DNA of 11,313 bases from Candidatus Omnitrophota bacterium (GCA_028702365.1 JAQVOZ010000030.1:1-11313); one strand, 5' to 3'; positions 1-7,006 are shown, counted from the stretch's first letter. Program-made: numbers and translations. Notes: generated by a model not told the origin, from the letters alone.

Positions 1-1154
1 TCAATTAAATTCTCATACACTGCGAAACGGATATGGCCGAGATAAAAACCTCCAAAAACCCCGTGCCAATAACCGCAATTAGTCTGCGCCTTATAAAGGC
101 TGGTAAATATTTTTTTATCTTTATCGGGATTGGCTTTTTCATTTATTTTATGGCTTAGATAAAGCATTCTTTTCTGCATATAGTTAAGTCGCGGGTATTT
201 ATGATAGAAATTGCGGAAAAATCCTCCTCTTACGAAATCTTTATATTCCTCCAGTTTTCCATTTACTTTTAGTAATTCCTTAAGCCCTTCATATGCAAAG
301 AAATTTTGGGGTTCCAGCACCCATTCGCCCATTTCTTCGTAGGATGCCGTAGGAAGATAAACTATGCCGTTGGATTTAAATTTTTCAAAAGCTTCTTTGG
401 CGGTTATAGTTTCAATATCATCGGAATCATTAAGAAGAGTTAAAAATTTCTTAAGCCATTCTTTATTGTAAACCCAATCGTAAGTTCCGGGCCAAAGGCC
501 AAACTTTTCTCCATCATCAAAAAGAGTAACCAGAGTATCTCCTTCTTGTCTTAAGTTGTTTAAAACAGCAAATGCTTCATCTGCTTCTGAAAAAGGTATT
601 TTGTATCTTAAAGTCTTACTTATAGGAAACACAGACAGTGGCCGGCCTTCATCTTCTGTTGTATAGTAGCCGAAGAATTCCGGCTGGCGCAGGCCCGCAA
701 AGCGAAAATGCGTGTCATCCAGAAATGTATACTTCAAATTGGAATTTGCAATTACTCTTGCCAAATAAGGTTCCCACACTCTTTCTGCGGTCCATATTCC
801 TGCAGGCTTATTTAAAAATTCTTTTTCGATAAAATCATTCATCAATTTAATCTGGCCGTATTTATCGGAGTCGCTAACTATAGGCAGGATTGGCTCATAA
901 TACCCCCCGCTTACAACCTCAACCTGGCCTCTTTTTACCATTTTCTTAAGAAGCCCGATATAATCTTTGCCGTGTTCCTTCATCCAGTCGTAAAGGGGGC
1001 CGGAATTATGGATACAGAATTTTATTTTAGGAAAATCTTCAAGCACGGAAAGGAATGGAAAGTAACATTTCTCACAGGCTTCCTTAAAGATATGCGGGAA
1101 ATTGCCTACTGGCTGATGATTGTGAATTCCGAATATAAAGTATAATTTGCCCAT
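1..1154 (-). CDS. GH57 4-alpha-glucanotransferase / alpha-amylase, 3' end cut by window edge
   Basis: Retaining GH57 enzyme that transfers or hydrolyses alpha-1,4-glucan chains in the cytoplasm. Only the first 384 residues are in the window; the family is usually about 650-700 residues, so the C-terminal beta domain is missing here only because the window ends. The N-terminus has the motif-1 FGIHNHQPVGNF (residues 8-19). The nucleophile motif WTAERVW gives Glu124, and FDDGEKFGLWPGTY (212-225) gives the acid/base Asp214; these match the layout known from the Thermococcus litoralis 4-alpha-glucanotransferase. Further family blocks are YLPTASYEEMGEW near 266 and YWHGVFGGFYLGH near 363. No signal peptide. 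The ATG at 1154 lies 10 bases after the stop of the upstream GH57 gene, with no visible Shine-Dalgarno, so translation is probably coupled. It is the last visible gene of the glucan operon. Transferase versus amylase activity cannot be settled from sequence alone. Confidence 0.93.
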   Translation of the reverse strand, partial: MGKLYFIFGIHNHQPVGNFPHIFKEACEKCYFPFLSVLEDFPKIKFCIHNSGPLYDWMKEHGKDYIGLLKKMVKRGQVEVVSGGYYEPILPIVSDSDKYGQIKLMNDFIEKEFLNKPAGIWTAERVWEPYLARVIANSNLKYTFLDDTHFRFAGLRQPEFFGYYTTEDEGRPLSVFPISKTLRYKIPFSEADEAFAVLNNLRQEGDTLVTLFDDGEKFGLWPGTYDWVYNKEWLKKFLTLLNDSDDIETITAKEAFEKFKSNGIVYLPTASYEEMGEWVLEPQNFFAYEGLKELLKVNGKLEEYKDFVRGGFFRNFYHKYPRLNYMQKRMLYLSHKINEKANPDKDKKIFTSLYKAQTNCGYWHGVFGGFYLGHIRFAVYENLI

Positions 1155-1164
1155 AAACTATACG

Positions 1165-2733
1165 CTATTTAGTTGGCGATGGGGGCTTCTTGCCTAAAAG
1201 TTGATAGATTTTTTCTACATAGGCAAAAAATATTTTTTTGAATTCTCCGGAAAAATCTTCAAAAGTGTTCCACCAGAACCAGTCACTGCCCTCAATAAGA
1301 TAGAAATAATTTTTTATTTCTTCGAAAGCTGCTCCGGAAAGCCTGCTTTTTTCTATTAAATCCCGCGTCTTTTTTAATATGCTCCAGCAATAGTTATTTT
1401 TCTTAGAACCAGCCCATACGCCGAAATCGCCGTTTATCCAGGAGCCACTCGAAAGCCGCTCAAGCTTTCTGGGGGCCTCATTTTTGAGAAACTCTGACGG
1501 AGTTGTGGTAGACAAACAATCATTCTTCTCAAGCGAAGAATACAAGGCTTCAAGAAAATCAACGCCGTTATTTTTATAATATTCCCAGGCATTTTCTCCA
1601 TCCATAATTATCGTTATTACTCTTTCCTTAAAAATGTCTTTGGCAAAATCATGGGTGCGCTTAAAGTGAGAAAGCAAGTCATTAACGGCAAAATGCGTAT
1701 CATCCCAACCCTGATACACGAAACTAAGCATATCGGAGAAATTTCTATCCCTGAAAAATATATTTACGTCTCTAAATTTATACGGCCTGTATATAATATG
1801 CCGCTGGTTTTTTATCATATCGTACGATACGTAGTCGGTTGTCAGGCTTTTAAAAAGAATTGCCTCATCGGCTCCTATCCACTCAAAACCTTCCTTGCCA
1901 TACAAAGTCAAAACCGTCTCCGACACACTACCTTCAGACGGCCAGCTGCCGCGAGGCACATGCCCAAACGTATTTTTGAATATTTCTTTGGATTTTTCAA
2001 GATGCCAAAGGCAGTCTTCCGGATGCATAAACCTTGAAGCCGGCTTCTTAAGATAAGAAAATTCCTTAATTACATCGCTATCACAGAGCATAGGCATTAT
2101 AGGATGAAAAAATGGCGTTAAGGTGAGCTCTATTCTTCCGTCTGCCGCAAGCTTGGAATAAAGCGGAAATATTTCATCCATTACCTCATATTGTTTTTTT
2201 ATTACATACTCTATGTCTGTGCGGGTATAGTTTTTCCCTTTTAGAATCAGCTTCTTTAAATCTTTATCCGCTTTTAGCGTATAAGGATGGAACCAGCTCA
2301 CATTAAAAAGAAATTGCAAATCCGCAATATCTTGTGAATTAAATTTTGATTTTGGCGAAACTTTTTTATTATATAATTGTAGATATCTTCTGTTCAGTTT
2401 AATAACCCTTTCAAAATTTATGGAGAAAAATCTGTTGATTATAAAATCTTTTTCTTCTTTTTTTAAATGCGCCGGATCCTTAAGGCTTAAAGTAAGGTAG
2501 TGATCTTTGGCCCTGTTTTTTACATAATCAGATAACTGCTCAAGTAAAACTCCGCTAAAATTAAAGGCTACCTTTACTTTGTTAAATTTTGCAACTGTTT
2601 TCGCCATGCCGTAATAATCTTTTACCGCATGAAATCTTACCCAGGGAAGACAATATTCTTTGCTGTCCGGGTATTTATAATACGGCTGATGCATGTGCCA
2701 AAGAAAGGAAATTTTTGTAGGTGTTTTACTCAT
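1165..2733 (-). CDS. GH57 glycoside hydrolase, COG1449 (alpha-amylase/alpha-mannosidase) type
   Basis: Complete 522-residue GH57 protein with an unproven substrate, most likely an alpha-glucan. Motif 1 is WHMHQPYY (12-19, His13 and His15). The nucleophile block WPSEGSVSE gives Glu267, and the acid/base block MDGENAWEYY (377-386) gives Asp378. A GSWINGDFGVWAG block follows at 430-442 and EGSDWFWW at 481-488; both are typical of this subgroup. It is clearly a different subfamily from the two flanking GH57 genes: its spacing between nucleophile and acid/base (111 residues) is shorter than in the branching enzyme and longer than in the glucanotransferase. It has no signal peptide, so it should act in the cytoplasm. 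The start at 2733 aligns with motif 1 near the N-terminus, as expected, but there is no Shine-Dalgarno. A 72-base spacer separates it from the branching enzyme gene upstream. COG1449 is annotated as alpha-amylase/alpha-mannosidase, but few members have been tested. Confidence 0.92.
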   Translation of the reverse strand: MSKTPTKISFLWHMHQPYYKYPDSKEYCLPWVRFHAVKDYYGMAKTVAKFNKVKVAFNFSGVLLEQLSDYVKNRAKDHYLTLSLKDPAHLKKEEKDFIINRFFSINFERVIKLNRRYLQLYNKKVSPKSKFNSQDIADLQFLFNVSWFHPYTLKADKDLKKLILKGKNYTRTDIEYVIKKQYEVMDEIFPLYSKLAADGRIELTLTPFFHPIMPMLCDSDVIKEFSYLKKPASRFMHPEDCLWHLEKSKEIFKNTFGHVPRGSWPSEGSVSETVLTLYGKEGFEWIGADEAILFKSLTTDYVSYDMIKNQRHIIYRPYKFRDVNIFFRDRNFSDMLSFVYQGWDDTHFAVNDLLSHFKRTHDFAKDIFKERVITIIMDGENAWEYYKNNGVDFLEALYSSLEKNDCLSTTTPSEFLKNEAPRKLERLSSGSWINGDFGVWAGSKKNNYCWSILKKTRDLIEKSRLSGAAFEEIKNYFYLIEGSDWFWWNTFEDFSGEFKKIFFAYVEKIYQLLGKKPPSPTK

Positions 2734-2805
2734 GTATTTGTTTGGTTGAAGTTATTAATTATGGTTTTTGGTTTTTCCATTGGTGTAATCTGACCGCTGA
2801 TACCA

Positions 2806-4389
2806 TCAGGATTGAAATGCCGAGTAGCTGATTTCGGGGAAAATATTATCTTTTCTTTCTATGTCCTCTATGACTTCGTAGTTAATGAATCCTTTATCGA
2901 GGTAACTTTTAAGCAGATAAAATCTTTCAAGGTGCATAACTGTTTTTTTCTTTGCATATTCGCTAAATGCCCCGGTCTTCATCATAAAGGCCCAGTCGCT
3001 TCCCTGAGCAAGCAAAAGCTCTCTTGCCATTTGATTCAAAATTCTTTCCTTAACATCCCCTTTGGCTCTATACTTATTAGCGGCTTCAGTCATTTTTTCC
3101 TGCGCACGATGCAGGTGCGGGTATATCCAGTCGTTTGAGCCGTTAAGCCAGACTTCGTAGTAACCTTTCCTTCCCCAGCTGGAAGGCGCCGGATTTATTA
3201 CCTGATTCTTCGGGTAAATGTTCAGATAGCGGCTGGGTGTAATGAGCTTTATAGTCTTTTGATCGTAGCAGATTTTACGAATAAGAAAATTAAGAAAGCT
3301 TACGCCCTCAAACCACCAATGGCCGTAAAGCTCTGCATCATAAGGAGCAATTATAATGGGTTTTCTGTCGAACATTGAAGCGATATGTTCTATCTGCTTT
3401 TCACGGTTAAACATAAAATTTCCTGCATGATAGGCTGCTTTATCAAGTGCTTTTTCCGGATTGTATGGCGCTTTTTGATTTGTCTCTCCGGTAATGCGGT
3501 AATATTTGATACCTGTGAATATCCTTGCTCCGCATGCAGATATGTAAGGCTTTACATAATCATAATCCAAGTCAAAACCAATATCGCGGTAATATTCCCT
3601 GTAATCATAGTCTCCGGGATAGCCTTCAACAGCAGACCAGACGCTTTTAGACGACTCGTGATCTCTTCCAAAAACAGCTACTTTATTTTTTGTATAGTAT
3701 GAAGAATAAACGCCGAATTTAGGCCTGGGCCTTGAAAAAAGTACACCATGGCTTTCCATCAGAAAATATTTTATCCCTTCTTCTTTAAGGAGCTTATCCA
3801 CATCTTCTGAATATGCACATTCAGGAAGCCAGATACCTTTGGGGTCGGTGCCGAAAAATTTGCGGTAAGAATTTGCGCCAACCCTGATTTGCGCCCTAAT
3901 TGCTTCTTTGTTTATTCCAAGAAGCGGCAAATAGCCATGAGTTGCGCCGCAGGTGATTATTTCAAGGACTCCTTTGTCCTGATATTTTTTGAATTCCTTT
4001 ATTAAGTCTTTATGATATACATGCAGGAATTTCTCTCTCATGCTGCTGAAACGATGGTAGTACATAAGAGCGAGCCTGTGGAATTCTGGGTTAAATCTGT
4101 TGCGGTCTATCTCTTTTTCGCAAAGCTCAACCATTTTATTAAGATGGCTTATGTAACGGCTCCTCAAGAGTTCATCGGCAAACATGTTGCAAAGGGTAGG
4201 AGAAAGATTCATGGTTATGCAGAATTCTACCCCGTCACGAACCAAGCCATCAAGCATTTCTAAAATAGGGATATAGGTTTCGCTAAGCGCCTCAAAGAAC
4301 CAGCGCTCTTCAAGGAATTCATCGTATTCCGGATGGCGGATAAACGGCAGGTGCGCATGCAATACTAAAGACAGATAACCTTTTTCCAT
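2806..4389 (-). CDS. GH57 1,4-alpha-glucan branching enzyme (AmyC/COG1543 type)
   Basis: Makes alpha-1,6 branches in alpha-1,4-glucan, the branching step of glycogen synthesis, using the GH57 rather than the GH13 (GlgB) fold. The 527-residue length matches the Thermus and Thermococcus GH57 branching enzymes. Motif 1 is HAHLPF (11-16). The nucleophile block IWLPECAY gives Glu190 and the acid/base block PYDAELYGHWWFEG (349-362) gives Asp351, about where the characterised enzymes have them. The C-terminal helical domain carries WLNGSNDW (414-421) and LLAQGSDWAFMM (459-470), both diagnostic of COG1543. No signal peptide. It is second in the operon, 42 bases after the DUF4912 gene, and has no clear Shine-Dalgarno ahead of the ATG at 4389. 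Some AmyC-like proteins have mainly hydrolytic activity, so branching is the best call but is not certain. Confidence 0.93.
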   Translation of the reverse strand: MEKGYLSLVLHAHLPFIRHPEYDEFLEERWFFEALSETYIPILEMLDGLVRDGVEFCITMNLSPTLCNMFADELLRSRYISHLNKMVELCEKEIDRNRFNPEFHRLALMYYHRFSSMREKFLHVYHKDLIKEFKKYQDKGVLEIITCGATHGYLPLLGINKEAIRAQIRVGANSYRKFFGTDPKGIWLPECAYSEDVDKLLKEEGIKYFLMESHGVLFSRPRPKFGVYSSYYTKNKVAVFGRDHESSKSVWSAVEGYPGDYDYREYYRDIGFDLDYDYVKPYISACGARIFTGIKYYRITGETNQKAPYNPEKALDKAAYHAGNFMFNREKQIEHIASMFDRKPIIIAPYDAELYGHWWFEGVSFLNFLIRKICYDQKTIKLITPSRYLNIYPKNQVINPAPSSWGRKGYYEVWLNGSNDWIYPHLHRAQEKMTEAANKYRAKGDVKERILNQMARELLLAQGSDWAFMMKTGAFSEYAKKKTVMHLERFYLLKSYLDKGFINYEVIEDIERKDNIFPEISYSAFQS

Positions 4390-4431
4390 AATAATTTTTG
4401 AGTTTTTGATTAAGTCTGCAGGGGCAAACTA

Positions 4432-5451
4432 TTACTTCTCAAATCTTTTTACAGCGGGGGTCTTCGTTACTTTGTGTTTTTTATTTTTGGAAACACCAAC
4501 CACTTTATATTGGTAGTCTCCTACCGGCAGAGCGTATCTTATAGAAAATGTTCCATCGGGCTTAAGGGTTACTTTCTTGCCTTCAACTGTTACGTCTGCG
4601 CCTGGCTCAGTACGCCCGTAAAGTATAAGTTCAGTCCATACTTCAAGAAAGAACTTATCTGCTTCCTTTGCTCTTTCGCTGAATAAGCTGCTTACGCCCC
4701 AGGATGCAAGCGGTGATGAAATCTGATTTTTTATAATTTCTTCAAATCTTCTCTTTCTTTCAAGCGAACTTCTGCCTAAATCATATATTCCCAAAACTTT
4801 ATAGTAATCTTCATCAGGAAGTGCCCATTCTTCATCTATTATGGAAGAAATACCAAAATAAGGAGTCTTTATAACATTGGAACGCGCAACCATGAAAAAT
4901 TTACCTGAAGGGTTAATGAGCCCTATCTCAACGCACCAGGAGCGTTCCGGCTGATTAACATTTATGTACCAGTTATTTGCTTCGAAATGAATAACTATAT
5001 CAAAAAAAGAATTTGCATTTTTCCCGTCAAAGTGATTAATGCCTGTTAAATCATATATTCTTAATATCCATTTAAGATTTTCCCGCTCATAAACCGGAAT
5101 CGAAGAAATTACCTCATTTATTCTCTGTTCGGAAATATCCCAATAGGTATGTATCCACCAGGGGTCTCTTGGTAAAATCGTAATACGATTATCCGCATAT
5201 CGAAGAGGCAGGCTATAACGGTTATTATCGGCAATTGGTTCCTGGACTGCCGTGAATTTTACCTTCTCTATCTCAACTGATTCTTTCTGTGCCTGAAAAG
5301 AATAAACAGGCGCCTGAGGCATAGGTTCTTTTTTGAGGGCAATCTTCTTTTTCTTGGTTGTTTTGGGAATTATATGTTTAACTGAGGATTTTTTGATTAT
5401 TTTTTTTATATTTTTTGTTTTTTTGGATGTCTTTGAGGAAATTTTTTTCAT
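4432..5451 (-). CDS. DUF4912 domain protein with lysine-rich N-terminal tail and C-terminal beta domain
   Basis: Function unknown; first gene of the GH57 operon. Three parts are visible. Residues 1-41 are extremely basic, with 18 lysines and a KKTK-like character. Residues about 80-215 match DUF4912: the core begins LPLRYADNRITILPRDPWW and continues with HTYWDISEQR, the aromatic block expected of the family. Residues about 268-325 look like a small beta-sandwich (LILYGRTEPGADVTVEGKKV, then a PDGTFSIRYALPVGDY block), like Ig or carbohydrate-binding-like modules. Known for the family: it is often found next to GH57 glucan enzymes. Inferred: it may bind or scaffold glucan or its enzymes. There is no signal peptide and no catalytic motif that I recognise. 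The ATG at 5451 is supported by a Shine-Dalgarno (AAGAGGT) and a strong promoter just upstream. Confidence 0.85.
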   Translation of the reverse strand: MKKISSKTSKKTKNIKKIIKKSSVKHIIPKTTKKKKIALKKEPMPQAPVYSFQAQKESVEIEKVKFTAVQEPIADNNRYSLPLRYADNRITILPRDPWWIHTYWDISEQRINEVISSIPVYERENLKWILRIYDLTGINHFDGKNANSFFDIVIHFEANNWYINVNQPERSWCVEIGLINPSGKFFMVARSNVIKTPYFGISSIIDEEWALPDEDYYKVLGIYDLGRSSLERKRRFEEIIKNQISSPLASWGVSSLFSERAKEADKFFLEVWTELILYGRTEPGADVTVEGKKVTLKPDGTFSIRYALPVGDYQYKVVGVSKNKKHKVTKTPAVKRFEK

Positions 5452-5455
5452 AAAT

Positions 5456-5462
5456 ACCTCTT
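5456..5462 (-). promoter_or_regulatory. Shine-Dalgarno of the DUF4912 gene
   Basis: The minus strand reads AAGAGGT, 4 bases before the ATG at 5451. It confirms that start and rules out later methionines. Confidence 0.7.
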
Positions 5463-5475
5463 TTCAAGTGAAAGA

Positions 5476-5504
5476 ATTTTACCACCTATATATTTGCCTG
5501 TCAA
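5476..5504 (-). promoter_or_regulatory. sigma70-type promoter of the DUF4912-GH57 operon
   Basis: On the minus strand there is a perfect -35 TTGACA (5504-5499), a 17-base spacer, and a -10 TAAAAT (5481-5476) with one mismatch to consensus. Transcription would begin near 5469, giving a leader of about 18 bases that just contains the Shine-Dalgarno of the first gene. It lies in the 100-bp gap after the NapH-like gene, so the glucan genes can be transcribed independently of the redox genes upstream. No obvious operator was seen. Confidence 0.75.
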
Positions 5505-5551
5505 CAACTTAAAATACCAAGATCTGGACAAGGCTAAAAATGCTCAATTTT

Positions 5552-6016
5552 CTAATGTTTAAGCGAACTTATCTTTGTTTGCAAGGTACCCATGGGGCAG
5601 ATTGCGCACCAGGCTCTTTCCCGTATGGGTATGCCCAAGATAACGGCAATTACTGTAGTAATTATACACATCCTCACAAAAACAAAACCTATCGCAACGG
5701 GATTTTTTGGAGAAATTATAAGCTGGAGGATAAAAAAACCCATAAAAACCGCAAAAAACAGCCACTTAAACCAGAGCTTTAAGAAAATTTTAGGTATTTT
5801 GTTGCGCAGGCTGAACCTGCTTAATATTAAGTCTAAAAACGCTCCTCTCGGACAAAGGTGTGAACACCAGAACCTGCCTTTGAAGTAAGAAAGGGTAAGG
5901 AAAAACAACATCATCAAAAAAACCAGATAACCCAAAAGGGGGAAAAATAACCCGCCGATTACTATAAGCGGCAGGAACCAAAGCATAATTGATTGCAACA
6001 GTATTTTCTTATTCAT
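5552..6016 (-). CDS. Short NapH/polyferredoxin-like membrane protein with two cysteine clusters
   Basis: A 154-residue hydrophobic protein of the Fer4_5 (NapH/YccM/CcoG-like) kind. About four membrane segments can be seen (roughly residues 9-25, 27-44, 83-102 and 111-130). After segment 2 comes CSHLCPRGAF (Cys51, Cys55), and after segment 4 comes CAICPMGTLQ (Cys137, Cys140); such CxxxCP/CxxCP pairs are characteristic of this family of membrane electron-transfer proteins. It is much shorter than typical NapH-like proteins (250 or more residues) and lacks the terminal 4Fe-4S ferredoxin domains. Each pair could contribute to an Fe-S centre, but only four cysteines in CP-type motifs are present. 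It lies 15 bases after the helical protein gene and is probably in its transcript. The start has only a weak TGGA ahead of it. Its electron donor and acceptor are unknown. Confidence 0.75.
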   Translation of the reverse strand: MNKKILLQSIMLWFLPLIVIGGLFFPLLGYLVFLMMLFFLTLSYFKGRFWCSHLCPRGAFLDLILSRFSLRNKIPKIFLKLWFKWLFFAVFMGFFILQLIISPKNPVAIGFVFVRMCIITTVIAVILGIPIRERAWCAICPMGTLQTKISSLKH

Positions 6017-6031
6017 ATTCCAAAAGACTGG

Positions 6032-6547
6032 TTACTTGCCAAGCCTTGAGGCGATAGCGGGTATACAATGTAAATCTATCATGCTTTGCCCTTCTTTTTG
6101 GTTTTCGATTGCTTTACTTTCTTTTATAAGAAAATTCTTCTGATTAGTTTTTTCACCGATAAGGCTTTCAAATAAATTTTTACTTTCTTCTGCCCTGCTT
6201 AATGTAAGAAGTTTTTTATAAACCTTAATGCAAATATCAATAATCTCCAGTCCGAGCTTAACTGCTCCTTCCAGAGAGAAACTTTCCGGATTGATCTTGC
6301 AATATTGGCATTTTTTTTCTAATACGAAATCATCAATGCCGGCGTTTTTCAAATAATCCTGCAGTATTTTAATATTATCTTCGGCTATGTCGGAAAATTT
6401 TTTAAATTCCGAGCGTATCTTTCCGTCACGCATCAGCGAAAATAGATGCCTGCAGCAGTTAGACAAGGTGCTTTCGGCGTCTATTGCGTTTTGCAGTTTT
6501 TCGATAAATTCCTGGCTTGAATCACTTTGGTTATAACTATCAATCAT
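6032..6547 (-). CDS. Hypothetical helical protein, possibly ferritin-like
   Basis: I do not recognise this 171-residue protein. It is soluble, highly charged and predicted by eye to be almost all helix, with segments at about 13-40, 43-69, 93-117 and 118-147. The four-helix rhythm, the AIDAE start of helix 1 and the LFESLIGEK block of helix 4 (125-133) recall rubrerythrin/ferritin-like proteins. However, the ExxH metal-binding pairs of that family are not present: Glu57 and Glu132 are not followed by histidine at +3. A CQYC pair (Cys80, Cys83) sits in the middle loop, and Cys31-Cys32 lie in helix 1. The ATG at 6547 has a strong Shine-Dalgarno. It sits 25 bases after the NifU gene and 15 bases before the Fe-S membrane protein, so a redox or metal-related role is plausible but unproven. 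Confidence 0.6.
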   Translation of the reverse strand: MIDSYNQSDSSQEFIEKLQNAIDAESTLSNCCRHLFSLMRDGKIRSEFKKFSDIAEDNIKILQDYLKNAGIDDFVLEKKCQYCKINPESFSLEGAVKLGLEIIDICIKVYKKLLTLSRAEESKNLFESLIGEKTNQKNFLIKESKAIENQKEGQSMIDLHCIPAIASRLGK

Positions 6548-6553
6548 AGCTAT

Positions 6554-6560
6554 CTCCCCC
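6554..6560 (-). promoter_or_regulatory. Shine-Dalgarno of the helical protein gene
   Basis: The minus strand reads GGGGGAG, 6 bases before the ATG at 6547; it fixes this start. Confidence 0.65.
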
Positions 6561-6572
6561 TAATGTAATATA

Positions 6573-6800
6573 TCACTTAACCTGCTCAACTGTTTTAATT
6601 TCTGGTATTTCTTCTTTCAGGCGTTGCTCAATCCCCATCTTTAAAGTATAGGTGCTCATAGGGCAGCATCCGCAAGCGCCCTTAAGGCGAAGCTTAACTA
6701 CACCGTCTCCGGTTACATCAACCAGTTCGACGTCTCCACCGTCTGCCTGAAGGGCTGGCCTTATTTCTTCTAATGCTTTTTCTACTTTCTCTTTTAGCAT
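6573..6800 (-). CDS. NifU-like C-terminal domain protein, Fe-S cluster scaffold
   Basis: A 75-residue stand-alone NifU C-terminal (Nfu-type) domain, which holds and hands over Fe-S clusters in the cytoplasm. The sequence has RPALQADGGDVELVDV (14-29) and GACGCCPMS (41-49) with the cluster-binding pair Cys43-x2-Cys46; Cys45 is extra and sits between them. The length is normal for single-domain Nfu proteins; nothing is missing. The start at 6800 is supported by the best Shine-Dalgarno in the window (AAGGAGG, 6 bases before ATG). A strong hairpin ends just upstream of this Shine-Dalgarno. The downstream genes encode a CxxC helical protein and a membrane Fe-S-type protein, so it may supply clusters to them, but that is inference; it could equally serve the cell in general. 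Confidence 0.92.
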   Translation of the reverse strand: MLKEKVEKALEEIRPALQADGGDVELVDVTGDGVVKLRLKGACGCCPMSTYTLKMGIEQRLKEEIPEIKTVEQVK

Positions 6801-6806
6801 ATTAAA

Positions 6807-6813
6807 CCTCCTT
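6807..6813 (-). promoter_or_regulatory. Shine-Dalgarno of the NifU-like gene
   Basis: The minus strand reads AAGGAGG, 6 bases before the ATG at 6800. It is a near-perfect ribosome binding site, in contrast to many genes of this window that have none, and it lies only a few bases after a hairpin in the leader. Confidence 0.85.
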
Positions 6814-6818
6814 AATGA

Positions 6819-6862
6819 GGCTTCACCGAGCGCAAGTCAAAGATGCGCGCGAAGTGACAGCC
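6819..6862 (-). repeat. Imperfect inverted repeat (leader hairpin) ahead of the NifU-like gene
   Basis: On the minus strand GGCTGTCAC pairs with GTGAAGCC (one bulged base), then CG and GCGC pair with GCGC and CG across a mismatch, closing an 11-base AT-rich loop. This gives roughly 14 base pairs. It ends about 6 bases upstream of the NifU Shine-Dalgarno. There is no T-run after it, so it is not an ordinary terminator; it could be a 5' leader structure or part of a repeated palindromic element. Confidence 0.55.
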
Positions 6863-6867
6863 GAATT

Positions 6868-6954
6868 AACCCCGAAGTGCTTCGTTTAAATTTCCTGGCT
6901 AAAAGGCGTGTCTACGGCAAGGAAATTTAAAACGATAAATAGGCACAAGGGGTT
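6868..6954. repeat. Long imperfect palindrome in the FNR-NifU spacer
   Basis: The outer arms are AACCCC (6868-6873) and GGGGTT (6949-6954), then GTGC (6877-6880) and GCAC (6943-6946), then CGTTTAAATTTCC (6883-6895) and GGAAATTTAAAACG (6921-6934, one extra A). AATT flanks at 6864-6867 and 6961-6964 extend it further. The centre (about 25 bases) is unpaired. It encodes no recognisable protein. A MITE-like or repetitive intergenic palindrome, or a structured RNA, are both possible. Confidence 0.6.
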
Positions 6955-6971
6955 CAACAGAATTATCTTTA

Positions 6972-6992
6972 TGCGGATATCCACGCTCCGCA
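6972..6992. repeat. Small hairpin after the FNR-like gene
   Basis: TGCGGA (6972-6977) and TCCGCA (6987-6992) form a perfect 6-bp stem with a 9-base loop, 15 bases after the stop codon of the FNR-like gene on the minus strand. No T-run follows, so it is not a standard intrinsic terminator. Confidence 0.45.
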
Positions 6993-7006
6993 GTACCCCT
7001 CTGCTA

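Noticed and set aside
1651..2037. 128-codon open frame on the plus strand inside the COG1449 GH57 gene
   Set aside because: It lies wholly opposite a gene with intact catalytic motifs, has no Shine-Dalgarno and no recognisable family.
2797..2809. Hairpin CTGAT-loop-ATCAG at the stop codon of the branching enzyme gene
   Set aside because: Only 5 bp with a 3-base loop and no T-run; too weak to call a terminator, and the downstream GH57 genes look co-transcribed.
5559..5888. Several open frames on both strands over the NapH-like gene
   Set aside because: The minus-strand frame with membrane segments and both CP cysteine motifs explains the region; the other frames carry no motif and only mirror it.
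6814..6844. TTGACT with CATTAA as a promoter for the NifU-like gene
   Set aside because: The -10 has a poor match and would overlap the Shine-Dalgarno region, leaving no usable leader.
6819..6992. CRISPR-like or tRNA-like structure in the palindromic spacer
   Set aside because: The repeats are inverted rather than regularly spaced direct repeats, and no cloverleaf or TTC-type T-loop can be found.
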